The position numbers and the translations under genes are program-made. The notes below the pieces were generated by a model, which saw only the letters and a program-made list of their open reading frames with translations, was not told where the DNA came from and ran no database searches. Shown piece by piece: positions 6,071 through 12,648 of a stretch of 12,648 nucleotides of DNA; position 1 is the stretch's first letter, and the number at the start of each line of letters is the position of its first letter. This DNA comes from RAM1 sp943372515 (GTDB taxonomy: Bacteria; Pseudomonadota; Gammaproteobacteria; Burkholderiales; Burkholderiaceae_C). The DNA lies in the NCBI GenBank assembly GCA_943372515.1, contig CALRYY010000117.1:1-12648 (forward strand), read 5' to 3'.

Positions 6071-7768
6071 ATGGACCACCTGGGCCGCCCGTCACGCCGC
6101 CTGCCCGACTGGTTCTGGCCGGTGGCCGGCATCTGCATCTACTGGATCCCCCTGTACCTGCTGCAGCAGGACATGTACGACGGCGCCCCACTGGCATTCG
6201 CCTTTGAGCACCAGGTCTACGAAGGTTTTCGTACATGGCAGCTCAACTCGGCATGGCACCTGGCCTACGCCTACCACATGGCCATTTTTGCCCTGGCGCA
6301 ATGGTTGGATGTGCCGCGCATGCTGGTGGTCAAGCTCGCCTTGCTGGTGGCTTTTGCCGGCTTGTATTTCCAGTACCGCTGGTACCTGCGCCAGGTGTTC
6401 CGCCTGGATGCTGATGAGGCAACGGTGTTTGCTTTCCTGGCTTCACTGTTCATCTCTCCGCAGATCTATGCCGCGTCGCTGGGCACGATGTTGCCGGTAC
6501 TGGTACTGGCGGGCCTGGCGGGCTACCGCCTTTTGACCACTCGCAGGACGGCGGCGGTTGCCGCGGGCGCCGTGCTGGTGCTTGTTTCATTCCAGCTGAC
6601 GTCCATGCTGGTCTTTGTGCTGGCCCTGCACATGGGCGCCATGCTGTCGGCCGGCACACACCGCCGGCGAGACTGGGTTTTGCTGGCGGCCCTGGCGGGC
6701 GGCGGCGTGCTTTTCTTTCTGGCTCGCAAGTGGGCTTTTCCTCCGGCCGGGCCGTATGCCACCTACAACGCCATCCGGCTGCCGACCGACTGGGACAGCA
6801 TCCGATCGGTACTGCGCGCGAGCCTGATGTTCCTGACCTGGATGATCGTCCCGCTGACAGCGCTGGTCTGCGGCCTGCTGTGGATCCGGTTCAGGGGCCA
6901 GTGGGCCTGGCAAGGGTTCGCATCGCAGCAGGCGTCGCAAACCCTCTGGCTGCGGCGCTTTGCGATCGCGTTCTTGCTGTTTGCCAGCGCGGCATTCCCC
7001 TATGCCATGGTGGCCAAAGGCCCGCCGCTGTTCACCGCCACCGCCTTGGGCTCGGGCATTACCGAACAGGCATTGCGCGCGTATTATTCCGGCCCCCTGG
7101 CTCCCGGTTTCTCGCTGACGTCGGGGCGCCACGGCGTCTTGCTGATGCTGCCGCTGGCCATGCTGGTCTATCTGGCCACGGCCTTGCCTCGCAGCTTGTT
7201 TGGCAAAGGCCCCGCAGCGCTGACCCCGCGTGCGGCGCTGGTCATCGGGCTGGCGGCCATGCTGCCCTGGATTCTGGGCGGCGCCTGGAACCGGCTGACC
7301 CAGCAACGCGCTGAAATCGCGCTGGCCAAAGGACTGAGCGCCTTGCCCGCGCCGCCGCCTGGCGTGGTAGACGTCCGGTATGCCCCGGTCAGTGACTGGT
7401 TGATCCACACCGACACCGCCAACCAGATCGCTGCCAGGGCCTGGGGCTCGCCCCGGTACTACGCCATGATCCACGCGCTGCCCGCTTACCAGCGGGAGCT
7501 TCACTGGCAGTACAACGCGCACTTCAAGGCAATCGGCGGGCTGGACACGCGCTGGGTCCAGCAGTCGCTTTCACTGATCGACTTTCCCGGCGAACGCTGC
7601 ATTTCCCGATACCAGGCCGTGCTGCCCCCCGGCAGCGTCATGCAAACCCTGCTGGGCGGCCTGCGGCCCGGGCTTGTCACGCCCGCGGTGGCCACCCTTG
7701 AGGCATCTCAATGTGTGGAAAACCGCAGCATCGACAATCCCATGCCGCAACGTCCCGCCAGCTACTAG
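6071..7768 (+). CDS. Unrecognised polytopic membrane protein, candidate GT-C type glycosyltransferase
   Basis: A 565-residue protein I do not recognise by name. About 11 hydrophobic segments are visible (roughly 14-32, 65-80, 84-100, 117-135, 138-154, 161-190, 202-218, 251-272, 296-314, 355-373, 386-404). A soluble C-terminal part of about 160 residues follows, with two cysteines (C510, C548) and several tryptophans. The loop after the first helix carries QQDMYDG (32-38) and then E46 and E51. Family GT-C enzymes, which use polyprenyl-phosphate sugars, hold catalytic acidic residues in this first outer loop, and the layout matches theirs. GtrA and GtrB lie downstream. In phage serotype-conversion sets the third gene is such a transferase. 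The start may be ATG 6071 or GTG 6065, the latter overlapping the patatin stop; an AGAGA at 6056-6060 could serve either. The transferase role is inference; a transporter or polymerase is also possible. Confidence 0.75.
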   Translation: MDHLGRPSRRLPDWFWPVAGICIYWIPLYLLQQDMYDGAPLAFAFEHQVYEGFRTWQLNSAWHLAYAYHMAIFALAQWLDVPRMLVVKLALLVAFAGLYFQYRWYLRQVFRLDADEATVFAFLASLFISPQIYAASLGTMLPVLVLAGLAGYRLLTTRRTAAVAAGAVLVLVSFQLTSMLVFVLALHMGAMLSAGTHRRRDWVLLAALAGGGVLFFLARKWAFPPAGPYATYNAIRLPTDWDSIRSVLRASLMFLTWMIVPLTALVCGLLWIRFRGQWAWQGFASQQASQTLWLRRFAIAFLLFASAAFPYAMVAKGPPLFTATALGSGITEQALRAYYSGPLAPGFSLTSGRHGVLLMLPLAMLVYLATALPRSLFGKGPAALTPRAALVIGLAAMLPWILGGAWNRLTQQRAEIALAKGLSALPAPPPGVVDVRYAPVSDWLIHTDTANQIAARAWGSPRYYAMIHALPAYQRELHWQYNAHFKAIGGLDTRWVQQSLSLIDFPGERCISRYQAVLPPGSVMQTLLGGLRPGLVTPAVATLEASQCVENRSIDNPMPQRPASY

Positions 7769-7775
7769 GAAAGCC

Positions 7776-8672
7776 ATGAGCACCCTCAAAACCCTGCTGA
7801 CCGACCCGGGCCTGGCCGTTTACTACGGCCAGAAGCTGATCCGTTCGCCCGCAACCCGGGCATTCCTGGGCCATGCCATGAGCGCGCTGGCACCAGGCGC
7901 CGACCCGGCCGACTCGCCGGTTTCAAGGCGGGCACTCGGCGACCTGCTGGACAAGGGTTTCGCCCCCTTGCCTGAAAAGACCCTGGACGCAGGCCGCCTG
8001 GGCGCCATACATGAACACTTTGGCAGGTGCGCCCTGATCGACTACCACGACGCAACGCTGGCCTACCCCGCCGGCACGCCCGTTCCAGCGACCTGCAAGC
8101 GGGCGGTGTATGACTCGCGCGATACGCTGGCGTGCAGGCCCTTGATGGACCTGGCCAACGACCCCGATGTGCTGGCGGCCGTCGGGCAGCGCCTGGGGTG
8201 CAAGCCCACGCTGGCATCGGCCGAGGCCTGGTGGACCTTTGGTGAAAACAACCCCGAAGGCAAAAAGAGCGCAGATGACATCTTTCACCGTGATCTGGAC
8301 GACATCCAGTTCGTCAAGCTTTTTGCCTATCTGACCGACGTGCAAACGGACAACGGCGCCCATTGCTTTGTCATGGGGTCGCACAAATCGCCTTTGTTCA
8401 CGCGCCGCGGCGCCATCAGTGACCAGGAGGTGGAGCAGGCCTTCAGTCCCGCCGACATGATGGTCGTGACAGGCAAGGCCGGCACGGCCTTCCTGGAGGA
8501 GACCTGGGGCATCCACCGGCCCCTGATGGCCAGTCAGGGCCGACGGTTGATCTTCTCGGCCATATACACTGTGCGGGGCCGCGTGCCGTGGGCAAAACGT
8601 TCGTCACGGCCGCTGCCCGCCGGTTTTGACGGCTACGTGAACCGCCACCTCTACGCCAAGAATCCTTCATGA
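7776..8672 (+). CDS. Phytanoyl-CoA dioxygenase (PhyH)-like Fe(II)/2-oxoglutarate oxygenase
   Basis: A 298-residue soluble protein with the marks of a PhyH-type double-stranded beta-helix oxygenase. The iron facial triad is probably H171 and D173 (FHRDLDD) plus H247 (ETWGIHRP). An arginine for 2-oxoglutarate follows 9-10 residues later (R256 or R257 in GRRLIFS). TDNGAHCFVMGSHK at 191-204 is the typical strand-turn between them. Such enzymes hydroxylate, or oxidise in other ways, small molecules, lipids or sugars. The start ATG is set by AGGA at 7767-7770, which overlaps the TAG stop of the membrane protein. The stop overlaps the GtrB start (ATGA), indicating translational coupling. No substrate can be read from the sequence; the neighbours suggest a sugar, a lipid-linked sugar or a glycolipid. 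Confidence 0.83.
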   Translation: MSTLKTLLTDPGLAVYYGQKLIRSPATRAFLGHAMSALAPGADPADSPVSRRALGDLLDKGFAPLPEKTLDAGRLGAIHEHFGRCALIDYHDATLAYPAGTPVPATCKRAVYDSRDTLACRPLMDLANDPDVLAAVGQRLGCKPTLASAEAWWTFGENNPEGKKSADDIFHRDLDDIQFVKLFAYLTDVQTDNGAHCFVMGSHKSPLFTRRGAISDQEVEQAFSPADMMVVTGKAGTAFLEETWGIHRPLMASQGRRLIFSAIYTVRGRVPWAKRSSRPLPAGFDGYVNRHLYAKNPS

Positions 8673-9625
8673 GCGAAACGCCCCGCGCCGTTGATCTTTC
8701 CATCGTTGTGCCGGTCTACCGGGAAGAAGCCAGCATCGGTCCTTTCCTGCAACGAACCGAAGCCGTCATGCGCGACATGGGCGTGCACTATGAAATCATT
8801 TTTGCCATGGACCCGTCGCCCGACAGGACCGAGGCTGTCATCCAGGAGGCGATCAACACCAACCCCAATGTCCGCCTCATTGTCTTTTCGCGCCGCTTTG
8901 GCCAGCCCGCGGCCACCATGGCCGGCATCCTGTTGTGCAAGGGCCAGGCTTGCGCCGTGATCGACGTCGACCTGCAGGACCCTCCTGAACTCATTGCGGC
9001 CATGTACAGCAAGCTCAAGCAGACTGGTGCCGAGGTGGTCTATGCCCAGCGGCTGTCGCGTGAAGGCGAAACCTGGGTCAAGCGCGCCGTGTCCTATTTC
9101 GGCTATGCGGTGATCAACCGCATGAGCGACGTGCAGATCCCGCGCAATACCGGCGACTTTCGCGTCATGACGCGCCGGGTGATCGAGGAACTGCGCGGGC
9201 TCAATGAAAGCCACGGGTTCCTGCGCGGCCTGGTGGCCTATGTCGGGTTCAAGCAGGAGGTTGTGACCTACAACCGGGACCGCCGCTTTTCGGGCGCCGG
9301 CAACTACAACCGCTTCTTTGGCTCGCTGAAGATCGGCCTGAACGGGTTGGTCAGCTTCAGCACCAAACCACTGCAGGTCATGTCGCTGACGGGCTTTGCG
9401 CTGGCGGGGTTGAGCTTTCTGCTGGGCGGGTGGTACGTGGTGCAAAAGCTCGTGGGCGTCAACCTGACGCCGGGCTTGTCCACCACGGTGCTGTTGATCA
9501 GTTTTTTTGCCGGCGTCCAGCTGTTGGCGCTGGGGCTGCTGGGGGAGTACGTCGGCCGGATTTATGACGAAGTCAAGCGCAGGCCGCTGTACATCGTTGA
9601 CAGAACCATCAACCTCGACAAATAG
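8669..9625 (+). CDS. GtrB/DPM1-type polyprenyl-phosphate glycosyltransferase (GT2)
   Basis: A 318-residue inner-membrane enzyme that should move a sugar from a nucleotide donor to undecaprenyl phosphate on the cytoplasmic side. The GT-A domain (about 8-225) begins with LSIVVPVYREE. It contains the metal-binding DVDLQDPPE (D99, D101, D104) and GDFRVM (162-167). Two C-terminal helices (about 234-256 and 270-295) lead to the family ending LGLLGEYVGRIYDEVKRRP. Two details depart from common GtrB sequences. The nucleotide-binding DDGSxD region reads MDPSPDRT (47-54), and the usual R-x-x-G-x-S-K-Y loop reads RRFSGAGNYN (205-214). It overlaps the dioxygenase stop by ATGA and is followed 2 bases later by the methyltransferase. 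The sugar is unknown; the nearby dehydrogenase and epimerase make a uronic acid or a derivative plausible. Confidence 0.93.
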   Translation: MSETPRAVDLSIVVPVYREEASIGPFLQRTEAVMRDMGVHYEIIFAMDPSPDRTEAVIQEAINTNPNVRLIVFSRRFGQPAATMAGILLCKGQACAVIDVDLQDPPELIAAMYSKLKQTGAEVVYAQRLSREGETWVKRAVSYFGYAVINRMSDVQIPRNTGDFRVMTRRVIEELRGLNESHGFLRGLVAYVGFKQEVVTYNRDRRFSGAGNYNRFFGSLKIGLNGLVSFSTKPLQVMSLTGFALAGLSFLLGGWYVVQKLVGVNLTPGLSTTVLLISFFAGVQLLALGLLGEYVGRIYDEVKRRPLYIVDRTINLDK

Positions 9626-9627
9626 GC

Positions 9628-10545
9628 ATGTTTGGCTTTGCGTTGCCTGTGCCTGCTGCCTTGCAGCGTGATGCCCGCGAGGTCGAGTGGACGGGCGCCG
9701 GTTTTCGGGTCGGCAACCGTCATGTGCCGGTGCTTGAATACAGCGAGAACTTCGCCGGCTGGTCGGACGAGCTGACACACCTGCATGAGCACGCCGCAGG
9801 AAGCTCGCACCCCATCGATCTCGCATCGCGCCGCGATGCCTGCGCGCAGGTAGGGCGCTTTGTTGACGCACCCCGACCCGTGATCCTGGAGATCGGCTGT
9901 TCGTCGGGCTTCCTGCTGCATGACCTGAACCAGCAGTTTCCGTCCGCGCGCCTCATGGGAGCCGATGTGGTGAAAGCGCCGCTGCTGGCGCTGGCCCAGC
10001 GCATGCCGCACATGCCGCTGCTGCGCTTTGACCTGCTGAAAAGCCCGATCCCAGACCATGCGCTGGATGGTGTGGTCATGCTCAATGTGCTTGAACACAT
10101 CGAAGACGACGGCGCTGCCCTGGGCGAAGTGTTTCGCATGCTCAAGCCTGGCGGGCATGTGGTGCTGGAGGTCCCCGCCGGGTCTGGTCTTTATGACGGT
10201 TACGACAAGGCGCTGCTTCACTTCCGGCGATACGACATGGCCGATCTGGTGGCACGCCTGAAGGCTGCGGGGCTTGAGCCTGTGCGCACGACCCATCTGG
10301 GCTTTCTGGTCTACCCGGCATTTGCCCTGGTCAAGCGCTGGAACCGGCGCAAGCCGGCAAACCCATCCACACAGACGCAGGCCAGTACGGCGCTGGTGTC
10401 CAGGCAGGCGCAGCAGACGTCCCGCAGCGGCCTGCTGGGTCTGGCCCTCAAACTGGAGGACTGGCTGCGCGCGCGCATGGCGCTGCCGTTCGGTATCCGT
10501 TGCCTGGTGGTTGCCCGCAAACCTTTCGCCACGGCACGGCCGTGA
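9628..10545 (+). CDS. Class I SAM-dependent methyltransferase
   Basis: A 305-residue protein with a central Rossmann methyltransferase domain (about 80-220). Motif I is ILEIGCSSG (86-94), the acidic end of strand 2 is D113 (GADVV), and D135 follows. Motif IV lies in MLNVLEH (151-157), and the post-motif is LKPGGHVVLEVP (172-183). The first 75 residues form a conserved-looking leader (WSDELTHLHE at 45-54). A proline/threonine/glutamine-rich linker lies near 242-266, and a possible amphipathic helix at 268-285 might contact the membrane. Between glycosyltransferase and flippase genes, its substrate is likely a hydroxyl or carboxyl of the lipid-linked sugar, but this is inferred. The ATG lies 2 bases after the GtrB stop with a poor ribosome binding site, so it is probably translated by coupling. 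The stop overlaps the GTG of gtrA. Confidence 0.9.
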   Translation: MFGFALPVPAALQRDAREVEWTGAGFRVGNRHVPVLEYSENFAGWSDELTHLHEHAAGSSHPIDLASRRDACAQVGRFVDAPRPVILEIGCSSGFLLHDLNQQFPSARLMGADVVKAPLLALAQRMPHMPLLRFDLLKSPIPDHALDGVVMLNVLEHIEDDGAALGEVFRMLKPGGHVVLEVPAGSGLYDGYDKALLHFRRYDMADLVARLKAAGLEPVRTTHLGFLVYPAFALVKRWNRRKPANPSTQTQASTALVSRQAQQTSRSGLLGLALKLEDWLRARMALPFGIRCLVVARKPFATARP

Positions 10546-10934
10546 TCAGGTCTTTCGCGCTGTTTGCCCTGGCCGGGCTGGCATCGGCCTTCACGTACTT
10601 CGCCACCCTGTACCTGCTTGAGCACCGCTGGGGGCTGGACTACCGGCTGGCCGTGACCCTGTCGTATGGCGCAAGCGTGGCCACGCATTTCCTGCTGAAC
10701 AGGCACGTCACTTTTGCCGCGTCCGGCGCCGGCGCCCTGCGGGACCAGTTGCCCCGGTACCTGGTGCTTGTGGGCATGAATTACCTGATCAACCTGGCCA
10801 TCGTCATTGCCTGCGTTGAGTGGCTGGGCTGGACCAGCGCGCAGGGCGTGCTGCTGTCCATGCCGGTAACATTGGCAGCCGGCTACATACTGGCCCGCGT
10901 GTGGGTATTTCAACCAGAAAACAAAAAGGCCTGA
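10542..10934 (+). CDS. gtrA: GtrA family membrane protein (putative lipid-linked sugar flippase)
   Basis: A 130-residue protein, the usual GtrA size, with four membrane helices (about 4-25, 33-52, 71-91, 100-122). Family marks are an F-x-L-A-G-L start (8-13), FLLNRHVTF in the second helix (50-58), and the closing ARVWVF (118-123). GtrA proteins work with GtrB enzymes and are thought to carry polyprenyl-phosphate sugars across the inner membrane. The start is GTG 10542, giving a GTGA overlap with the methyltransferase stop. The frame is open to 10500, but starting there adds a non-hydrophobic leader inside the upstream gene. The stop is followed by a single codon and then the TTG start of the epimerase in the same frame. 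Confidence 0.92.
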   Translation: MIRSFALFALAGLASAFTYFATLYLLEHRWGLDYRLAVTLSYGASVATHFLLNRHVTFAASGAGALRDQLPRYLVLVGMNYLINLAIVIACVEWLGWTSAQGVLLSMPVTLAAGYILARVWVFQPENKKA

Positions 10935-10937
10935 TCC

Positions 10938-11909
10938 TTGATCGCATCGAGTGAACGATTTGTGGTGACCGGCGCTTCCGGTTTCATTGGCAGCACGCTG
11001 GTGGACCGTCTGCTGGCAGCAGGCCATGAGGTCACCGGCATTGACAACTTTTCCACGGGCCAGCGCAGGTTCCTGCAGGGCGCGCTGGGCCACGCCCGCT
11101 TTCGCCTGATTGAAGCCGACATGCTGGACCCCGCCGCGCTGAACGCGGCGTTCGCGGGCGGCACGGCGGTGGTGCATCTGGCGGCCAACGCTGACGTGCG
11201 TTTTGGCACCGACCATCCGCGCCGCGACCTGGAGCAGAACACGATCGCCACGTACAACGTGCTGGAGGCCATGCGGGCCAACGGCATCAAACGGATTGCG
11301 TTCTCGTCCACCGGCTCGGTCTACGGAGAGGCCAAAGTGATCCCCACGCCGGAGGACGCCCCATTTCCGGTGCAGACCTCGCTGTACGCGGCGTCCAAGC
11401 TGGCGGGCGAGGGCATGATCGCCGCGTATTGCGAAGGCTTTGGCTTTCAGGCCTGGATCTTCCGGTTTGTCTCCATCCTGGGAGACCGCTATACCCATGG
11501 GCATGTGTTTGATTTCTGCAAACAGCTGCAGGGCAACCCGGCCAGCCTGCGCGTGCTGGGCAATGGCCGCCAGCGCAAGTCTTACCTGCACGTGCAGGAC
11601 TGCATCGACGCCATCCTGCTGGCCATGGACCGCGCGCACGACAAGGTCAACCTGTTCAACCTGGGCGTGGACAGCTATTGCGAGGTCAACGACTCCATTG
11701 GCTGGATCTGCGCAGCGCTGGGGGTCAGCCCGCAGCTGGAGTACACCGGCGGCGAGCGCGGGTGGATTGGCGACAACCCATTCATTTACCTGGACACCTC
11801 GAAAATCCGCGCGCTGGGCTGGACGCCGGCCCACACCATCCAGCAGGGGGTGCAAGGCACCGTGGCGTTCCTGCGCGCCAACCCGTGGGTGATGGAGGCG
11901 CGCGAATGA
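10938..11909 (+). CDS. NAD-dependent nucleotide-sugar epimerase/dehydratase (extended SDR)
   Basis: A 323-residue extended short-chain dehydrogenase. The NAD-binding loop is TGASGFIG (11-18), with D36 ending the second strand (GIDNFSTG). LAANADV (81-87) and the catalytic set T125 (SSTGSVYG), Y150 and K154 (YAASK) follow. The C-terminal half carries RKSYLHVQDC (213-222) and the late GERGWIGDNPFIYLDTSK (272-289), as in GalE-like and UDP-glucuronate-modifying enzymes. The activity, whether 4-epimerase, dehydratase or decarboxylase, cannot be fixed by eye. The start is TTG 10938: an in-frame TGA closes the frame two codons earlier, no ATG lies before the NAD loop, and AAAGG lies 8 bases upstream. 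Its end overlaps the dehydrogenase start (ATGA), so the two probably act in sequence to make the donor sugar. Confidence 0.88.
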   Translation: MIASSERFVVTGASGFIGSTLVDRLLAAGHEVTGIDNFSTGQRRFLQGALGHARFRLIEADMLDPAALNAAFAGGTAVVHLAANADVRFGTDHPRRDLEQNTIATYNVLEAMRANGIKRIAFSSTGSVYGEAKVIPTPEDAPFPVQTSLYAASKLAGEGMIAAYCEGFGFQAWIFRFVSILGDRYTHGHVFDFCKQLQGNPASLRVLGNGRQRKSYLHVQDCIDAILLAMDRAHDKVNLFNLGVDSYCEVNDSIGWICAALGVSPQLEYTGGERGWIGDNPFIYLDTSKIRALGWTPAHTIQQGVQGTVAFLRANPWVMEARE

Positions 11910-12648
11910 AGGTCGCCGTACTGGGCCTGTGGCACCTAGGGTCGGTGACCGCAGCCTGCCTGGCGTCGCTGGGCCATGACGTGACCGGCGTAGACGAAGA
12001 CGCGACGGTGATTGCCGGGCTGAACGATGCCAGGCCGCCGGTCTTCGAGCCCGGTTTGCCCGAGCTTGTGGCGCAGGGAATGCAGGCGGGCAAGCTGCGC
12101 TTTGCGGCGGATGCATCGGGTATCCCGTCAGACACGGAGCTGGTCTGGGTCACCTACGACACGCCGGTGGATGCGGACGACCACGCCGATGTTGAATTTG
12201 TCCTGTCGCGGGTCATGGATGTGCTGGTGGACCTGCCGCCGGGCGTGACGGTACTGATTTCGTCGCAGCTGCCCGCAGGCTCCATCCGCCGGCTGGAGCA
12301 GGCTGCTTCCCACCTGGGCGAGCGCGCACCCGGCTTTGCCTGTTCGCCCGAGAACCTGCGCCTGGGCAAGGCGCTGGACGTATTCCTCAGGCCTGACCGT
12401 ATCGTTGTGGGGGTGCGCGGCGAGCCGCACCGTGCGCGCATTGACGCCATGCTGCAGCCCCTGGGCGCCCGCATCGAATGGATGTCGGTTGAATCGGCCG
12501 AGATGACCAAGCATGCGATCAACGCGTTCCTGGCCACATCCGTCGTGTTTGCCAACGAGCTGGCCTCCATCTGCGAGCAGCTTGGCGCTGATGCCAAGGA
12601 GGTTGAGCGCGGCCTGAAGTCTGAATCGCGCATCGGCCCCAAGGCCTA
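11906..12648 (+). CDS. UDP-glucose/GDP-mannose dehydrogenase family protein, N-terminal part (runs off window)
   Basis: Only the first 247 codons lie in the window. The N-terminal NAD domain begins MKVAVLGLWHLGSV, in which the usual G-x-G-x-x-G is replaced by G-L-W-H-L-G (7-12), with D30 ending strand 2. FEPGLPELV at 47-55 is a family hallmark. The central helix EMTKHAINAFLA (199-210) supplies the expected lysine (K202) and asparagine (N206). Other signature spots are unusual: YDTP (84-87) for the common x-G-T-P, SSQLPAGS (119-126) for S-T-V-x-x-G-T, and PENLRLGKA (148-156) for PEFLREGxA. The catalytic cysteine region lies beyond the edge. Classical members oxidise UDP-glucose to UDP-glucuronate. 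This is a divergent branch, so the substrate is uncertain. The start overlaps the epimerase stop (ATGA). Confidence 0.9.
   Translation, partial: MKVAVLGLWHLGSVTAACLASLGHDVTGVDEDATVIAGLNDARPPVFEPGLPELVAQGMQAGKLRFAADASGIPSDTELVWVTYDTPVDADDHADVEFVLSRVMDVLVDLPPGVTVLISSQLPAGSIRRLEQAASHLGERAPGFACSPENLRLGKALDVFLRPDRIVVGVRGEPHRARIDAMLQPLGARIEWMSVESAEMTKHAINAFLATSVVFANELASICEQLGADAKEVERGLKSESRIGPKA

Noticed and set aside
8651..9871. 406-codon open frame on the minus strand opposite gtrB
   Set aside because: Shadow of the gtrB coding frame; product rich in His, Gln and Arg with no domain.
10311..12116. 601-codon open frame on the minus strand across methyltransferase, gtrA, epimerase and dehydrogenase
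   Set aside because: Antisense to four recognisable genes, with biased composition and no recognisable motif.
6071..12648. The gtr-like genes as part of a serotype-converting prophage
   Set aside because: No integrase, attachment site, tRNA or other phage gene is visible, and base composition looks like the flanking genes by eye.

Overview
The window is GC-rich, tightly packed chromosomal DNA. Gene content (tex, an HDOD protein, a DUF1223 protein, a patatin-like protein of about 360 residues) and codon style suggest a betaproteobacterium, most likely Comamonadaceae. That placement is an inference from style, not from a search. No rRNA, tRNA, CRISPR array, insertion sequence or phage gene was seen.

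Left part (1-4937), mostly housekeeping. The window opens inside a plus-strand methylguanine-DNA methyltransferase gene (ends 257). It meets a minus-strand pair tail to tail: a secreted DUF1223 protein (259-981) and, upstream of it, a small LapA-like membrane protein with a coiled-coil tail (1040-1537). A 145-base divergent spacer leads to the plus-strand tex gene (1683-4031), which encodes the complete Tex RNA-binding and transcription accessory protein. An HDOD-domain protein follows (4110-4937).

Right part (4986-12648), one dense co-directional run of eight genes with gaps of at most 7 bases or short stop/start overlaps. The order is: patatin-like lipase; an unrecognised protein with about 11 membrane segments; an Fe(II)/2-oxoglutarate (PhyH-like) dioxygenase; a GtrB/DPM1-type family 2 glycosyltransferase; a SAM methyltransferase; GtrA; an NAD-dependent sugar epimerase/dehydratase; and a UDP-glucose-dehydrogenase-family protein cut by the window edge.

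Taken together the run reads as a lipid-linked sugar pathway. The dehydrogenase and epimerase would make a nucleotide sugar, GtrB would load it on polyprenyl phosphate, and GtrA would help move it across the inner membrane. The orphan membrane protein may be the periplasmic (GT-C type) transferase. The dioxygenase and methyltransferase would decorate the sugar or the acceptor. The gene families are read from the sequence. The pathway, its sugar and its acceptor are inference, and this set is the best candidate in the window for an undescribed system. The run continues beyond the right edge.
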